In this document: in pieces, positions 34,561-45,500 of the stretch
Layout: every line of letters starts with the position of its first letter
How positions within the stretch are numbered: the stretch's first letter is position 1
Assembly: GCF_963576615.1 (NCBI RefSeq)
Contig: NC_088715.1
Span: 56,792,690 to 56,856,689, forward strand
Length of the DNA stretch: 64,000 nucleotides
DNA from: Watersipora subatra
Lineage: Eukaryota; Bryozoa; Gymnolaemata; Cheilostomatida; Watersiporidae
Direction of reading: 5' to 3'
Position numbers and translations under genes: made by a program
Notes under the pieces: model-generated
What the model saw: only the letters and a program-made list of their open reading frames with translations
Told to the model about the DNA's origin: nothing
The model's database searches: none

Positions 34561-36171
34561 GCAAAATAAGCATGTTTAAGATTTCTTGCTATAATTATGT
34601 AAACAAAATAACAGATAAATAATTGATTCTTATTTAGTTTAACCAGATCCTCATGCAGTGTAGTTTCCTAATTAAAAGGACAGCAAACTCGATTAATGAT
34701 ACTAAGAGTGAGACACAATTTGGTTATTTTTCGAAGTAACTAGAGTTGAGCATTCTAAATTTAAAACCATAACAATAAGTTTCTTTCAGCGTAAGCTAAT
34801 GCACTATAAACCATATAAGACCATCGCAGTGTCGAAATTTGTAGAGAAGCTCGCAATACATGTGAGCGGAATAAAGTGTTCTGCAACTTTTTCTAACGAA
34901 AGCAAAATTCATGTATCTTTTGATTGGTCAAATTATTTCTTTGACCACATAAAAAACTTCAATTATTTGTTTATTTTGTTATAGACACTTTCAGACTAAT
35001 GGTCCAACAAAAGAGAAATTTTTAAATAGGCAGAAAAAGGTTTTGCATTTGAAGGTGCCATAGACAATTGTGGCACCATGAGGACTCCTCGAACATTTTC
35101 ATTTCCTGTCTGGTGCTTTATCTGAAAGATTACGCAACTCTGCATTGTCTATGCCATTAAATATGTGTTTTGTTTCTGATAATTTGCTGGAAGATTAATG
35201 ATACACTACGTTTATTCAGGTAATACATTGTTTAAATCAATGTTCAGAAAATAATCAAACGCATAGTACAAATGTTTATGTTGGCAAAATATATCATTGC
35301 GATGTATCGTCTTCGTTTATATTGAAATATTTTCACCTGGTGTGTGAATTTACCAGAAGTGGATTAAATTCCCCATCGCATAATTTTACATAACATTAAC
35401 TTATATTTTAGCTAACAATGGGTAAGTGTTTATCATCTAATCCCCAGATGCAATGCACTATAATCAATGAATAATCAAGCCTGTCTCTTCTCTTCCATAA
35501 ACCTTATTTTCTCTCTTCGCTTGCCCTAACTAGTAATGGCAACACCATCACTCTGCGACATTGAGGATTATCTATAACCATTTAGACAACCTTTTAACCT
35601 TTCAAAACAATACATCTGATAGTAACACTCGCGGTACTCGCTCACATAACTAGCAATAAAATTTTAGGCAAATTGTGCAATATTACATATGGTTAAATGT
35701 GGAATTTCATTGGTAGGCAGATCTTTAAGCTCTTTATAATCCAAGATTAGTAGCTAGAAAAACGTGAAGTTATAGTAAGATAATGCAGAAGAGCCCCTTG
35801 TGTAGGCAGCAAAAGCTATTTGCTGCCAACTGCGATATTTGTTTAAGTTGCTTGTTCACACCCAGCCAATTGTTCAATGCCTCGAGCATTCTGATTTATA
35901 GCTCAAGATAAGGAGAAAATGCAGTGCTTGCTCAAGACAAGTGGGAGTAAAAGCAGAGGCTATATGAGTATCCATAGATGTGGGGAGCATCTACAAAACA
36001 CCACAAAAGGCAGAATTATAGATGTAATTCAGACACCTGATGTTACTTTCATACCTGACAGTCCGGTGGGTGGTAATATTCAGTAACTCAGTTTTAAAAT
36101 TAGAACCCCGTTGCACGATGCTTTCGGGCTACTTTAATCTAAGTGCTCAGGGTCTGAATTGGAGAGAGTTG

Positions 36172-36440
36172 TGCAAAGATGCTCCCAAATCTCTGATTCC
36201 AAATTTGTAAAGCATATCAAATCACTGGCATGCGATTTGCTCAAAATCAAATCACTTAAAAGAGTGACCGCTCAGCTTTCAAATAAAATGAAATTAAAAC
36301 CATCATCCACGATGTAATTGATGGTTTTAATTTAATTTACAAGCTGGGTAGTCCATTTTCATGGTGCTTTGATGCCAATCTCATAATTGGTGATTTGATC
36401 TGATTTGCAAATCTCTAATCAGGATTTTGGAGCATCTCTG
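36172..36440. mobile_element. Foldback (palindromic) MITE
   Basis: The outer arms GATGCTCCCAAATCTCTGATT and its inverted partner ending GATTTTGGAGCATC are about 240 bases apart. The centre is a perfect 15-bp hairpin (36291-36305 with 36319-36333, 13-base loop). The whole unit can fold on itself. No coding capacity. Confidence 0.7.
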
Positions 36441-36944
36441 GAGTTGCTATCGATTCTTTGAGAAGTTGATAACAAGGTGCCACAACACCATCCGATTCGT
36501 AGACTGAGTACTTAGAATAATGTCGCTGTTGTCTTCTACAAGTCCATTCTTTAGGCTAAGTCGGTTGAGCAGTGTAGGATCAAAGAAGATATATGAAACC
36601 AGAATATAATCGTGAAATAATACTACTGTGAAAACAGTAATAAAGTCAGGAACTAGCTAGAGCAGACTTGCCCGGTACATTGACATCGCCAAATTGACTT
36701 CCTGCTAATGTAACTTTCCGATCTACTTCATAAAATTAACAAATAATATTCCTGTCAAAGTCAAAAATCGTCACAAATAATGCCACTTGGAAACTGCATT
36801 CACAGTACTTTACAAGTTCATGGAGATGTAAATACACGTGCTATGATTGTTTTTATTTTAGATCAAGGATCTCCAAAAGGAGTTTGCAGGGAGTAAAAAA
36901 TGACAGAGCAAAAATGCTTCCTGAGGCTTTACAATACATGCAAT

Positions 36945-37092
36945 ATCTAGATAGCCATAGAACAAGCTTGTTCCTTAAAGCTGTGGGTGAACTGGCAATG
37001 ATGGTAGGGCCCGCCAGAGGACACCTCTGGCGTGCCTTCCACCTCATTGCCAGTTTGTCTGCAGCCATGGAGAACAAACTTGTTCTAGATAG
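36945..37092. repeat. Long imperfect hairpin
   Basis: The central arms 36991-37020 and 37024-37054 pair over about 30 bases with a 3-base loop and few mismatches. The pairing continues outward through GAACAAGCTTGTTC (left) and GAACAAACTTGTTC (right). This region is GC-richer than its surroundings. Confidence 0.75.
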
Positions 37093-38014
37093 GAATACTT
37101 TTATATGCAAGTGTTCGCCATAAATATTAGCCAGAATCGAACTGTTGCAGCTTGGTGCTGTACTCAATTTTGAGTGAATTTATTGATCAAGTTAAAACAT
37201 ACCTGCATACATGCAAGATTCAGGATTTGCAACACTGATTTTTCTAAATGACCCAGACTAATATTCACATATTTTCACATATCTACATGTATACCTATAT
37301 GTGGCCCTTTTCTACTGTGTTATTCTGTTCTCATTTGTGCTTGTTAAAGGCTCTTTATGGCTTTGGTGCTGACGTGGTACTAGTCAAGTTATGTGCAATA
37401 TTTTCTTTTTATATCAAATAAAGCAAAATTATTCAACTTAACAATTTATCATGATAGATTCGTCTGATGACTGAAACAACCTACTTCCTATCATTGTTCC
37501 AGTGGTCTATCACCAGACATTTTGTCATTGCGCATCGACTTTTCAAACAATGCATGCTGTATAACGTTAGCGATGTCAATAGACATACATCCTGCTAAAG
37601 GTTTTGTGTGTGCTGCCATCTGATTTTCCAGAATTAGCTACACTGTGCTTGTGGATGTAGAGGGAGAACTGCTAACAATGATGCACAACAATTGCCACAT
37701 GCATTATAACCACCTCGACAAAACAGCCTAGAAACTGATCGGGTTTTGAGCCACTGCCATTATACCTGACCTGGAAGGTCGAACTGAGAGACGTTGTGAA
37801 AATGTTTGTGGCGAATCGAATTTCGGCGTCTTTGCTATTTCGACATACGTAATAAGCACACCGACTGCCAAATTTGTATTCGGGCGAAAACTTTTTTGAA
37901 ATCGTATGGTGAAATAAAAGTTCTATGGCGAGGTGAAAATCTCACCATGTTCAACTTTGTAAGGTAAAAAAATCGTATACCAAGGTAATTGTATCCTGAG
38001 GGTGCATTGTATAA

Positions 38015-38280
38015 ATTTTATTTAAAACTTTACAATGAAGTAATAAAAATCATTTGGCACTGCTTGATTTCAATACTGATTTTTAACAAATCTTCATTCA
38101 TTAATAAAAACACAATATTATTTCACAAACCATTAGCCATTAGTGTTACAATGAAAACAAACAGTAACCCTTTGACATATTGCTATACGTTATAACCAAA
38201 CGGTAGTAAAAGCCACAACAATGAAATGTAATATACTCCACCAGTCTGTACTTAAACAGGGTTAAGTGAAAATATATTTA
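38015..38280 (-). repeat. Duplicated 3' flank of fucosyltransferase D
   Basis: Partner of 28050-28329. The duplication breakpoint is near AAAACTTTACAA in both. Confidence 0.85.
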
Positions 38281-38282
38281 TT
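38277..38282 (-). promoter_or_regulatory. Poly(A) signal overlapping the stop codon of fucosyltransferase D
   Basis: The minus strand reads TAATAAATAT: the stop TAA (38283-38281) shares bases with AATAAA. If used, the 3' UTR would be only 10-30 bases. Confidence 0.4.
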
Positions 38283-39591
38283 AAATCATTATGTTCTCCA
38301 AACGTTCTCCTGTTCTGTTTCTTCCATACGGCTCATGATATGTGAAACATTTTGTTGTTTCACTAAACTCTTGAAAAACATCAACAGTCTTTCTACTTGA
38401 AGTATGAACTTGCGTGCAAAGGTCACACATCCAATTCTTGTTGAAAGTAAAGTGCTTGAAATCGGCATCATACAGCCTCCTCCATTCATGGTGCTTCTGA
38501 AACAGTTCTGGACTTTTGGAAACCGCCTTCAAGTACTCCGCTAAAGCTTTAGGAGTGATAAAGGAATCTGCATGAATGTATGAGTGCGGAGGAGCAAACT
38601 TTTTGTAGTCAACTCGATGTCCCCTTACAATTGGAATCATTCCATGATAGAGGCTTCTCCAAAACTTCTCGGTGATGTAGTCTTCACAGTCAGAGTTTTC
38701 AAATGCTATGTAGAACTTGTACTTGTTGGCGAATTCTGCCATCAAAGGACTGTACTTACCAGTGATGGGCTTTCCACATGCACCGAACACATCTATGTCT
38801 ATATATTTCTGTAGATCTGTAACATACCTTTCTCGTCTGCTGCTCGTTATACAATTACTAACCAACCAAACCACCGTTTTGTTTTTACCTTTCAAATAAT
38901 TTATTGGCGGTCTCCGCTTACGATCTTCGGTTAGATTCCAATAGCCACCATAAGGAATAAAGATGTCTGCAGTAGATTGAAAGGTCATGGTCAAGTTGAA
39001 CATATCGTTAAGGAGTTTTAACTGAACAGGGTAGTAGAATGCAGGGGGCTCTCTTATTATTAAAACCCATTTCTGGTTGACATTCCTCCGAGTCGGTAAC
39101 TCGCTGAGCACAAAATCTTTATTATCCAAGTTGTTATACAAATGAAACACTACGGCATCACTTTTGCTGTAGTCATTTTTGTTAGTAGTCCATTTGCATT
39201 TGTACTCGCAGTCGCTAAAACTTGCAGCAACTACTACTGATTTGTCATACTCACTTAAATATGTCGGGAGAACGCATCCGTAAAATTTTGTGTACGCCAA
39301 GAGCAACTTTACCTCAAGGTTGGGCTTTTTGCTAGTCGGGAGAGCGTAAACTTCCTTGTCTTCCAGTCTTGAAACCTGGTTTGAGCTATTAGCTTTACTT
39401 TGTAGACTGCCGTGTGTTGGAGAACTTTCATTGGTTAGATGATAGTCTTTTGGTATGTAAGAGACCAAACGATCTTCTGTAATTCGGCCTGAGCCAGTGC
39501 TATAATCTGACATCTCCCAGAACAAAACAGAAAAAAACAGAAGGGTGGAAATCATCAAAACTAGTAATCCACTTCGATGCCTCATACTCAT
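38281..39591 (-). CDS. Alpha-1,3-fucosyltransferase D (GT10), intronless
   Basis: The start is set at 39591 (MSMRHRSGLLVLM..) by comparison with C, giving 436 residues; the frame is open to 39687. The anchor helix is slightly longer than in C (LLFFSVLF insertion). The stem is alignable with C nearly throughout (NSSNQVSRLEDKEVYALPTS), unlike A or B. Catalytic motifs: [51 protein letters not shown]. Differences from C are scattered (for example RSLYHGMIP for KSLHLGMIP beside the donor-binding motif). No disruption. It is the first gene of the array in its own direction and divergent from the CD36-like gene 3 kb away. Confidence 0.93.
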   Translation of the reverse strand: MSMRHRSGLLVLMISTLLFFSVLFWEMSDYSTGSGRITEDRLVSYIPKDYHLTNESSPTHGSLQSKANSSNQVSRLEDKEVYALPTSKKPNLEVKLLLAYTKFYGCVLPTYLSEYDKSVVVAASFSDCEYKCKWTTNKNDYSKSDAVVFHLYNNLDNKDFVLSELPTRRNVNQKWVLIIREPPAFYYPVQLKLLNDMFNLTMTFQSTADIFIPYGGYWNLTEDRKRRPPINYLKGKNKTVVWLVSNCITSSRRERYVTDLQKYIDIDVFGACGKPITGKYSPLMAEFANKYKFYIAFENSDCEDYITEKFWRSLYHGMIPIVRGHRVDYKKFAPPHSYIHADSFITPKALAEYLKAVSKSPELFQKHHEWRRLYDADFKHFTFNKNWMCDLCTQVHTSSRKTVDVFQEFSETTKCFTYHEPYGRNRTGERLENIMI

Positions 39592-41247
39592 AGCGCCGTG
39601 TTGTGCCTCAACGTTACTTTTCTTCTTAGCTTCAGTCACCAGCCTGGTAACCTTTAAACATTCTTTTGTAACACTGATATAACACAAATGTTCAGTTCTT
39701 ATTTAACTAACGGTCGTACCTTTTCTATTATGTGCAGAACTGTGCGATATCCTGTGTCCTTGCGGTGAATATAGTTTGACAAATCTATGTCTCTCTTTGT
39801 GGCGAGTGTCTGTGTGGCTTGGAGGACCACTACTGCATATAGTTAATGTCCTTTTCTACAATAATAGTGGTTTCATGTGGCCAAGTGTCTGTCTTTCATA
39901 GAAGCTATCTTCTCCTAGCTCACCACTAGCTATCTCACTCTCCACTCCTTAACACTTCCCTCTATATAACTAGGGTAAATGCTAATATTAGATCAGTATA
40001 CTATAGAATTACAAGTTTCTGGTTTTCGTTAACAGCAAGTAAAGGTATAATGTTATCTGATGTGTAGTCTGTTCAGTATCTCGGTATGACTGACTAAGAA
40101 AAATAAATGCACTTGCTATTATACTGTCTTTTCAAGTGTGAGTTGTCTGTCACTAGGCTAACTATATAATCATGTAACGACAACGCCAAATCTCAATAAT
40201 TATGTGACAAGCAACCTGGCACCGATGGAAATAGTAACGGCTAAATGATATAAATTAGTCCACTCATATCATCTACCCCATAACTGAAAGATTCTACTCC
40301 TGGAGAACCACTATAAGAGGCTGGAAATCATACAATTGCTATTAACACTTAAATACAGTAATACGATTTTTTTTATACAAAATTTTGTAACATGGGCTGA
40401 GCAACAATAAGTAAAATATGAAAACTGTGTGCAGAATTCTAGGTTCTGCATGCCTAAGGATTTATAATGAAATTCTGTAGCCTGTGCCAGTGGGCTTTCT
40501 GCAACCTTTAAAAGTATGATTTATGCAATACTAGGAAGTGAGGACAAAGCCTTACTACTAATTAGATACATGTAATTAGAGATGCAGGTTGTTCTGGGCA
40601 GTCAGATAAACGCACTGCCTAGCAAGCAATTAATTATGTTAGAGTAAATAATTAATAGTTAGACATAGCTTAGAAATTTGCCTAGAACAGTCATCATAAA
40701 TGCATGAGCACGGCAGTTCCAACAAACTGCATGCCCAGTGATAACATACATAAATCTGCAAAGAACATTTGTTATAAGGCAAAGGCGTGTTGTACAAGCT
40801 ACGTAAGTGCCTACCATCTCCATGAAAGAGAATAAAAACTTGTTAGCATGCAAGTGTACTCAAAACAATACCCACTCCTTGTTGGCTTACGCTCATGCAA
40901 CAGCGGTGCTGTGTTAAATGTCTGTGTGGCAAGTCTCAGCTCACGGTCATAAGTCCCTTCCACCACTCCTGAAATTATATTATCTCCTGAGAATTTCCAT
41001 GAATACAACTATTGCCTGTATGACCAGTCAAAGCACTGGAAATGCTTAATGTACAAGCCTATTTAAAAAGACAAAAGTGGTGATTCGAAAAAGCTAAAAT
41101 GAGTTGACAGTTATTTTGTTATGTCAGCGTTTATCATGAGATACTATCTTAATTTTCATTTCATTAAAAGGTCTACTTGTTTCACATTAAGGGGCAAGGC
41201 GGCTCATATCAATACGCTTGAGGTCTCGGTAATTTACTTAGACTTTA

Positions 41248-41950
41248 AGTGGTCTAATATTTAGCGTTGAAAATAACTAATTAAATCTACTTTCTGCGAG
41301 CATTGTTAAAATCATAGGGCATAATGGGTCATAGATTCTTGCCAAATAATCTAATAGGGCATGGTGTTCTATCAAAAACTGATATTCACCTATCATATCC
41401 AGTTGTCATGGGTGGTGAGAGAGAGAAAGAGAGGAGAGAGAAAAAAAGAGAGGGGAGAGAGAGGAAAAAGAGAGAAAGAGGGAGGAGAGAAAGGGAGGAG
41501 AGAGAGAAAGAGAGATGCTGAGTCGTTGGAGCTGATCTCTTTTATAGATGTCTCTGTTAGCCAATGAGAAGGTGTTTAGGTGCTCAGGTTCTGTTCTTTA
41601 TGTTGCAGAGGATTAGCAATTGGGTGAACTTGTCCTAAGTCCGCCATGGGAGTGTAATGATTGAAAATGATGACTAACTCCAATTGTCTTGGTCATGGCT
41701 AGTACAGGTCTGATAGCTTTTAATAGTTTTTGGCATGTCATATGGTGTCTCTTTCCTCAAAGGGCTACTTTCACAGGAGGTTTCTGAGCTGCTTGTAGAT
41801 GAGTATATGATGACTGTCTTTATTGCTGGTCTTCTAACGTATTAGGTGTCATGTTTATTGTAATATTGCGTATGTCTCCAGTCTTTAGGCGTTTCTCCAT
41901 TAAACTATCTGCTTTGGCTAATACTTCGAGTACAACAATTGTTTTCGATT
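41248..41950 (+). repeat. Duplicated block, copy 2 (partner 33490-34560)
   Basis: Same order of blocks as copy 1, but the 400-base private stretch of copy 1 is replaced here by a 99-base purine tract. Confidence 0.75.
41417..41515 (+). repeat. 99-base uninterrupted purine (GA) tract
   Basis: Only A and G on the plus strand from 41417 to 41515, built of GAGAGA, GGAGAGA and AAAGAGAG blocks. Such tracts can form triplex (H-)DNA. Confidence 0.95.
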
Positions 41951-42542
41951 GCTGATATTTATGTTCAAAAACAAGTTGAAGTAGTAGCTACTTAATTTGT
42001 CACTGCATTCAACCTGAATAAAATTGCATGTATGGCAAAACTTTTATTGAATTGCCTGAATTGTATTTGGTTATGACTTATGAGAGAATTTTTAGGAATT
42101 TGCGTTTTAGGATTTGGAGAAATGAATCTTTTCTTTAAAGCATCTGGTATATACACTAATCACACGTACACTTTAGTAATAGTCATAATTTAATAACGCA
42201 CAAAGCCATGCATTGTGATAAAATGGACATGCGCGCCAGTTTATAAACAAAAAGATAACCGGGGATAATCGGAAAGCGCGCGAACTTTTTTTCGATAGGA
42301 AATTTCCGCGATTTGTATATTGATAGAACTATGTTAAATGGAAGCATGATATTAGCGCAAGTACTTCACGTTTTCAAGGGGTGGGTGTTGTTCTGGAAGC
42401 AAAAGCTGAAAATGGCTCAAGCGTGCCTCCGGTCGCCAGTCGTACTTTCAGTTACATAACTTCGTAGAATGAAATCTTGTTAATACAAGTATTTTAGTGA
42501 TGTGATTATTTGGCCACTGTTTTTTTATGAAACTATCGCGCT

Positions 42543-45500
42543 ATGGGGGATCCTCGTAACAAAAAACGATTTGTTCGTGTACTGCCAGTCGTCTTGTTAT
42601 TGACCGCTGGTGTTATATTATTAATTCTGGGCATCATTCTGATCCCCGTTTTCAACCTTATAGTTAAAGAGGAATTGAATACGGTAAGGATACGCTTAAT
42701 TATGTGATAATAATTTATTTTAAACAGTCTAACATGTTTGTAGTGCGTGTTAGATGCTCTTGAATAGTTCAAAGTATGGAAAACATTACCTGTCAGTCCA
42801 AGAAACTGTTAAGTACGATCACTGTCTTTTGGACTATTAGTTACTGTTTTATGTCATATTATTGAACGCTTTTAATTTAACTAGCTTATGGGTTGTGTGA
42901 ACAAAATTAGTTTTGCATAAGGTAATTTAGCGTACTTGAGAGTCTAATTTGCATGGAGGTGCTAGGAATATAGAATAGTAATCACTGTACCTAGACACTG
43001 TGGTCAACATTTTCTAAAGTATTTTCCAAGATCTAATCATCAGATCGTACATCAGTCTTACAGATACAATTATGACAAGCATTGTTAGCATTGAAAAAAG
43101 ATATGAACAAGCCTGTCATGATTGGATCTGTAAGGCTGATTATATAGGCTAAATACGCTTTTGTTCCACAAAACTATTTGTGGAACTTTTTTCTTCATGA
43201 TATATAAACTTTCTTTTCTTATGTTTCAGGCTTGCTAAAAATTTGCTCTCTTACTTATATTGCTACGATAGCCTCTTCACCTGATTTAATTAGTTTTGAG
43301 ACATATTTTATATTTCAATTCTACCAGCAGAGTTGGGCTCATTTTCCACTTGTGTAGCTGATAGGCCTTGCATTAGCTGATCAAACTAGATTGCATTGCA
43401 CACAGCTAATCCATTGCCAGAACTAGTTGCAGCTGGTGAGGCTGTCTCTTAGGCTCTGTCACCAACAACTGTTGATACCAACGCAATCGTCTCAAAGTTT
43501 TCTGTGGGTACAGCAATGCTTCAAAACAACTAAACTCTCACAAATGATCTTCAACTTGCTTGGCTTGCTGGAAAGTTATTTAGGAATTATGTACTTATGG
43601 AGCTCGGAATACAGCATCTCTGTAAACTTTTGGGTTATGCCCAAAAGTAGCATAGGTAATGGAATGCCAGAAAATGACAGCACTTAAATAACGAATTATA
43701 CATAATGTACCAATTGTTTCTATTTGAATTCTTTACAAATTACAAATAAGAACAGATCAGTACAAAAAGAATCTGACATTTACAAATATTACTAGGATAA
43801 TCAACACCTTATTCTATAACTTACCTTATTCTATAACTTACCTTATTCTATAACTTACCTTATTCTATAACTTACTTTATTCTATAACTTACCTTATTCT
43901 ATAACTTACCTTATTCTATAACTCACCTGTGTAAATGTTTCTCGAAGGCTGGTGAGTTTTCAAGTAGTCTGAGAAAGATGCATGTAACCCTAATTAGTTG
44001 AGAAACACTGACTGTACATGGACACCTTGTGTTCAAGCGCTAATTGCTGAGGATCTGTTACCTTGATGGTAATCAATCAAGTTGTTTATAGGTTTTAGAG
44101 GAATCAATCCATTTTGATGTTATTTTTATTTCACCATTTGGTCATTGTTGATTTTTTACACCTTTATTTATACATCTCATTTTGTTATTGTGTACACTTG
44201 TTTGTGTCTGTGTTAGTCTGTGTAAATGCGATGTTTTCACATTTTTTGTGTAAATGCGATATGTTTTCACATTTTCTGTGTAAATGCGATATGTTATCAC
44301 ATTTTCTGTGTAAATGCGATATGTTTTCACATTTTCGGGGTAAATGCGATATGTTTTCACGTTTTTTGCCCATTTTCGTTCAGATTTCGCATTTATGTTC
44401 TCTATGCCTTCGTCCTGGTCAGCAAAATCTTTGGTTTCAAAACTGTTTGGTTCCTGAGAAACTTGCCTCTTAAACATCATTGTGATTAGAAATCCAAGAA
44501 TGCCCCTTCCCTTGCCCCAAGAATGCCCCTTCCCATGCCCTTCCCCTTCCCATGCATTAAGGGAAACTCCCCTTAATGAACTCATTCATGGATTGTTGTC
44601 ATGGAAAATTGTGCAACAGTTTACGTTAGCAATCTGAGCGTGTGCTGCGGGCTATCTGATTAAAAATAAATGAAATCCTTGGCAACACCCGACTAAATAC
44701 TAGTAATATTATGAATTAAGATTGCGCAAGTTTCAAGTTCCATTATATTGAATTCGCCAATTGTAGTAAATCCTTCTAACTTGACCAATTCCAAAATCTA
44801 TGTTTAAATGTGTCTGTACAAAGCGCAATTGTTGAAAGTCTACAAATACATAAACATGGAGTAATCTTTTATGTGACATTTTCATTGATGTAAGATCAAC
44901 ATACGGATTATTTTTATGATCACTCATAAACAGAGACACTACATTGAAAAGTTTTAGCATTCATTGAACATATTTCTTATATTGCAAGCGGCTAGTTGTT
45001 GTAATCATTTACCAAGTCTTGGCCCTCAGTTTTTAATGATGCTTCAAAAGTCTAGTGTTTATAGAGATGCATATGAGATCTTTCCAACATGGTCATCACA
45101 TCCAATCATGTACACAAATCCTTGTAAAAATGTGTTAGTTATTCTACAATTGTGAGAGGGCAGCCATTTTGAATTCTCTTTCCACACGCGTAAAGATTCC
45201 AAAAGCCCCATCAATCAGGATGCCCAAGATTCTGTTTGAGACTCATATAGGCTAAATTACCTGCACAGCACCTGCTTTTCTAGATGATTCCAATGTCAAA
45301 CACATCAAGCACTCTGTCGACATGGAAAGACCCTGGTGATAGTGTCAACATGAACATGAAGTTCTATTTCTTTGACTTGACTAATCCATCCGAAGTGGCC
45401 GAGGGAAAGAAGCCATATGTCATACAGAGAGGCCCATATACCTATAAGTAAGAACACAGAGCTTCTAGCGCACTCCTCGTGTTTTACTGCATCTAGAGCT

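Larger units (their letters stand above)
29758..38014. other. 8.3-kb spacer between fucosyltransferases C and D
   Basis: No gene is recognised on either strand. It contains a family X head (30522-30600), a truncated TTAA-type MITE (32690-33265), a duplicated block (33490-34560), a foldback element (36172-36440) and a long hairpin (36945-37092). The stretches 30600-32690, 34600-36130 and 37100-38010 show nothing beyond AT-rich sequence, a short TATATA at 32545-32561 and an 18-base perfect palindrome at 31308-31325. Confidence 0.55.
39692..42542. other. Divergent spacer between fucosyltransferase D and the CD36-like gene
   Basis: 39692-41240 shows no recognisable feature. Then come a duplicated block (41248-41950) with a pure purine tract. 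The last 350 bases before the receptor ATG have a few GC-rich words (ATGCGCGCCAG, AAAGCGCGCGAAC) and may be the promoter, but no TATA or initiator could be fixed. Confidence 0.5.
42684..45283 (+). other. Receptor intron 1
   Basis: 2.6 kb with no recognisable gene; contains the minisatellites at 43801-43927 and 44216-44375 and a CCCCTTCCC-rich patch at about 44500-44580. Confidence 0.6.

Noticed and set aside
36853-37167. ORFs of 104 and 79 codons on opposite strands
   Set aside because: They overlap a long hairpin whose inverted arms keep both strands open; no domain is recognised.
44114-44585. Cys- or His-repeat ORFs on both strands resembling zinc-finger spacing
   Set aside because: They come from a 30-base tandem repeat; no finger consensus is present.
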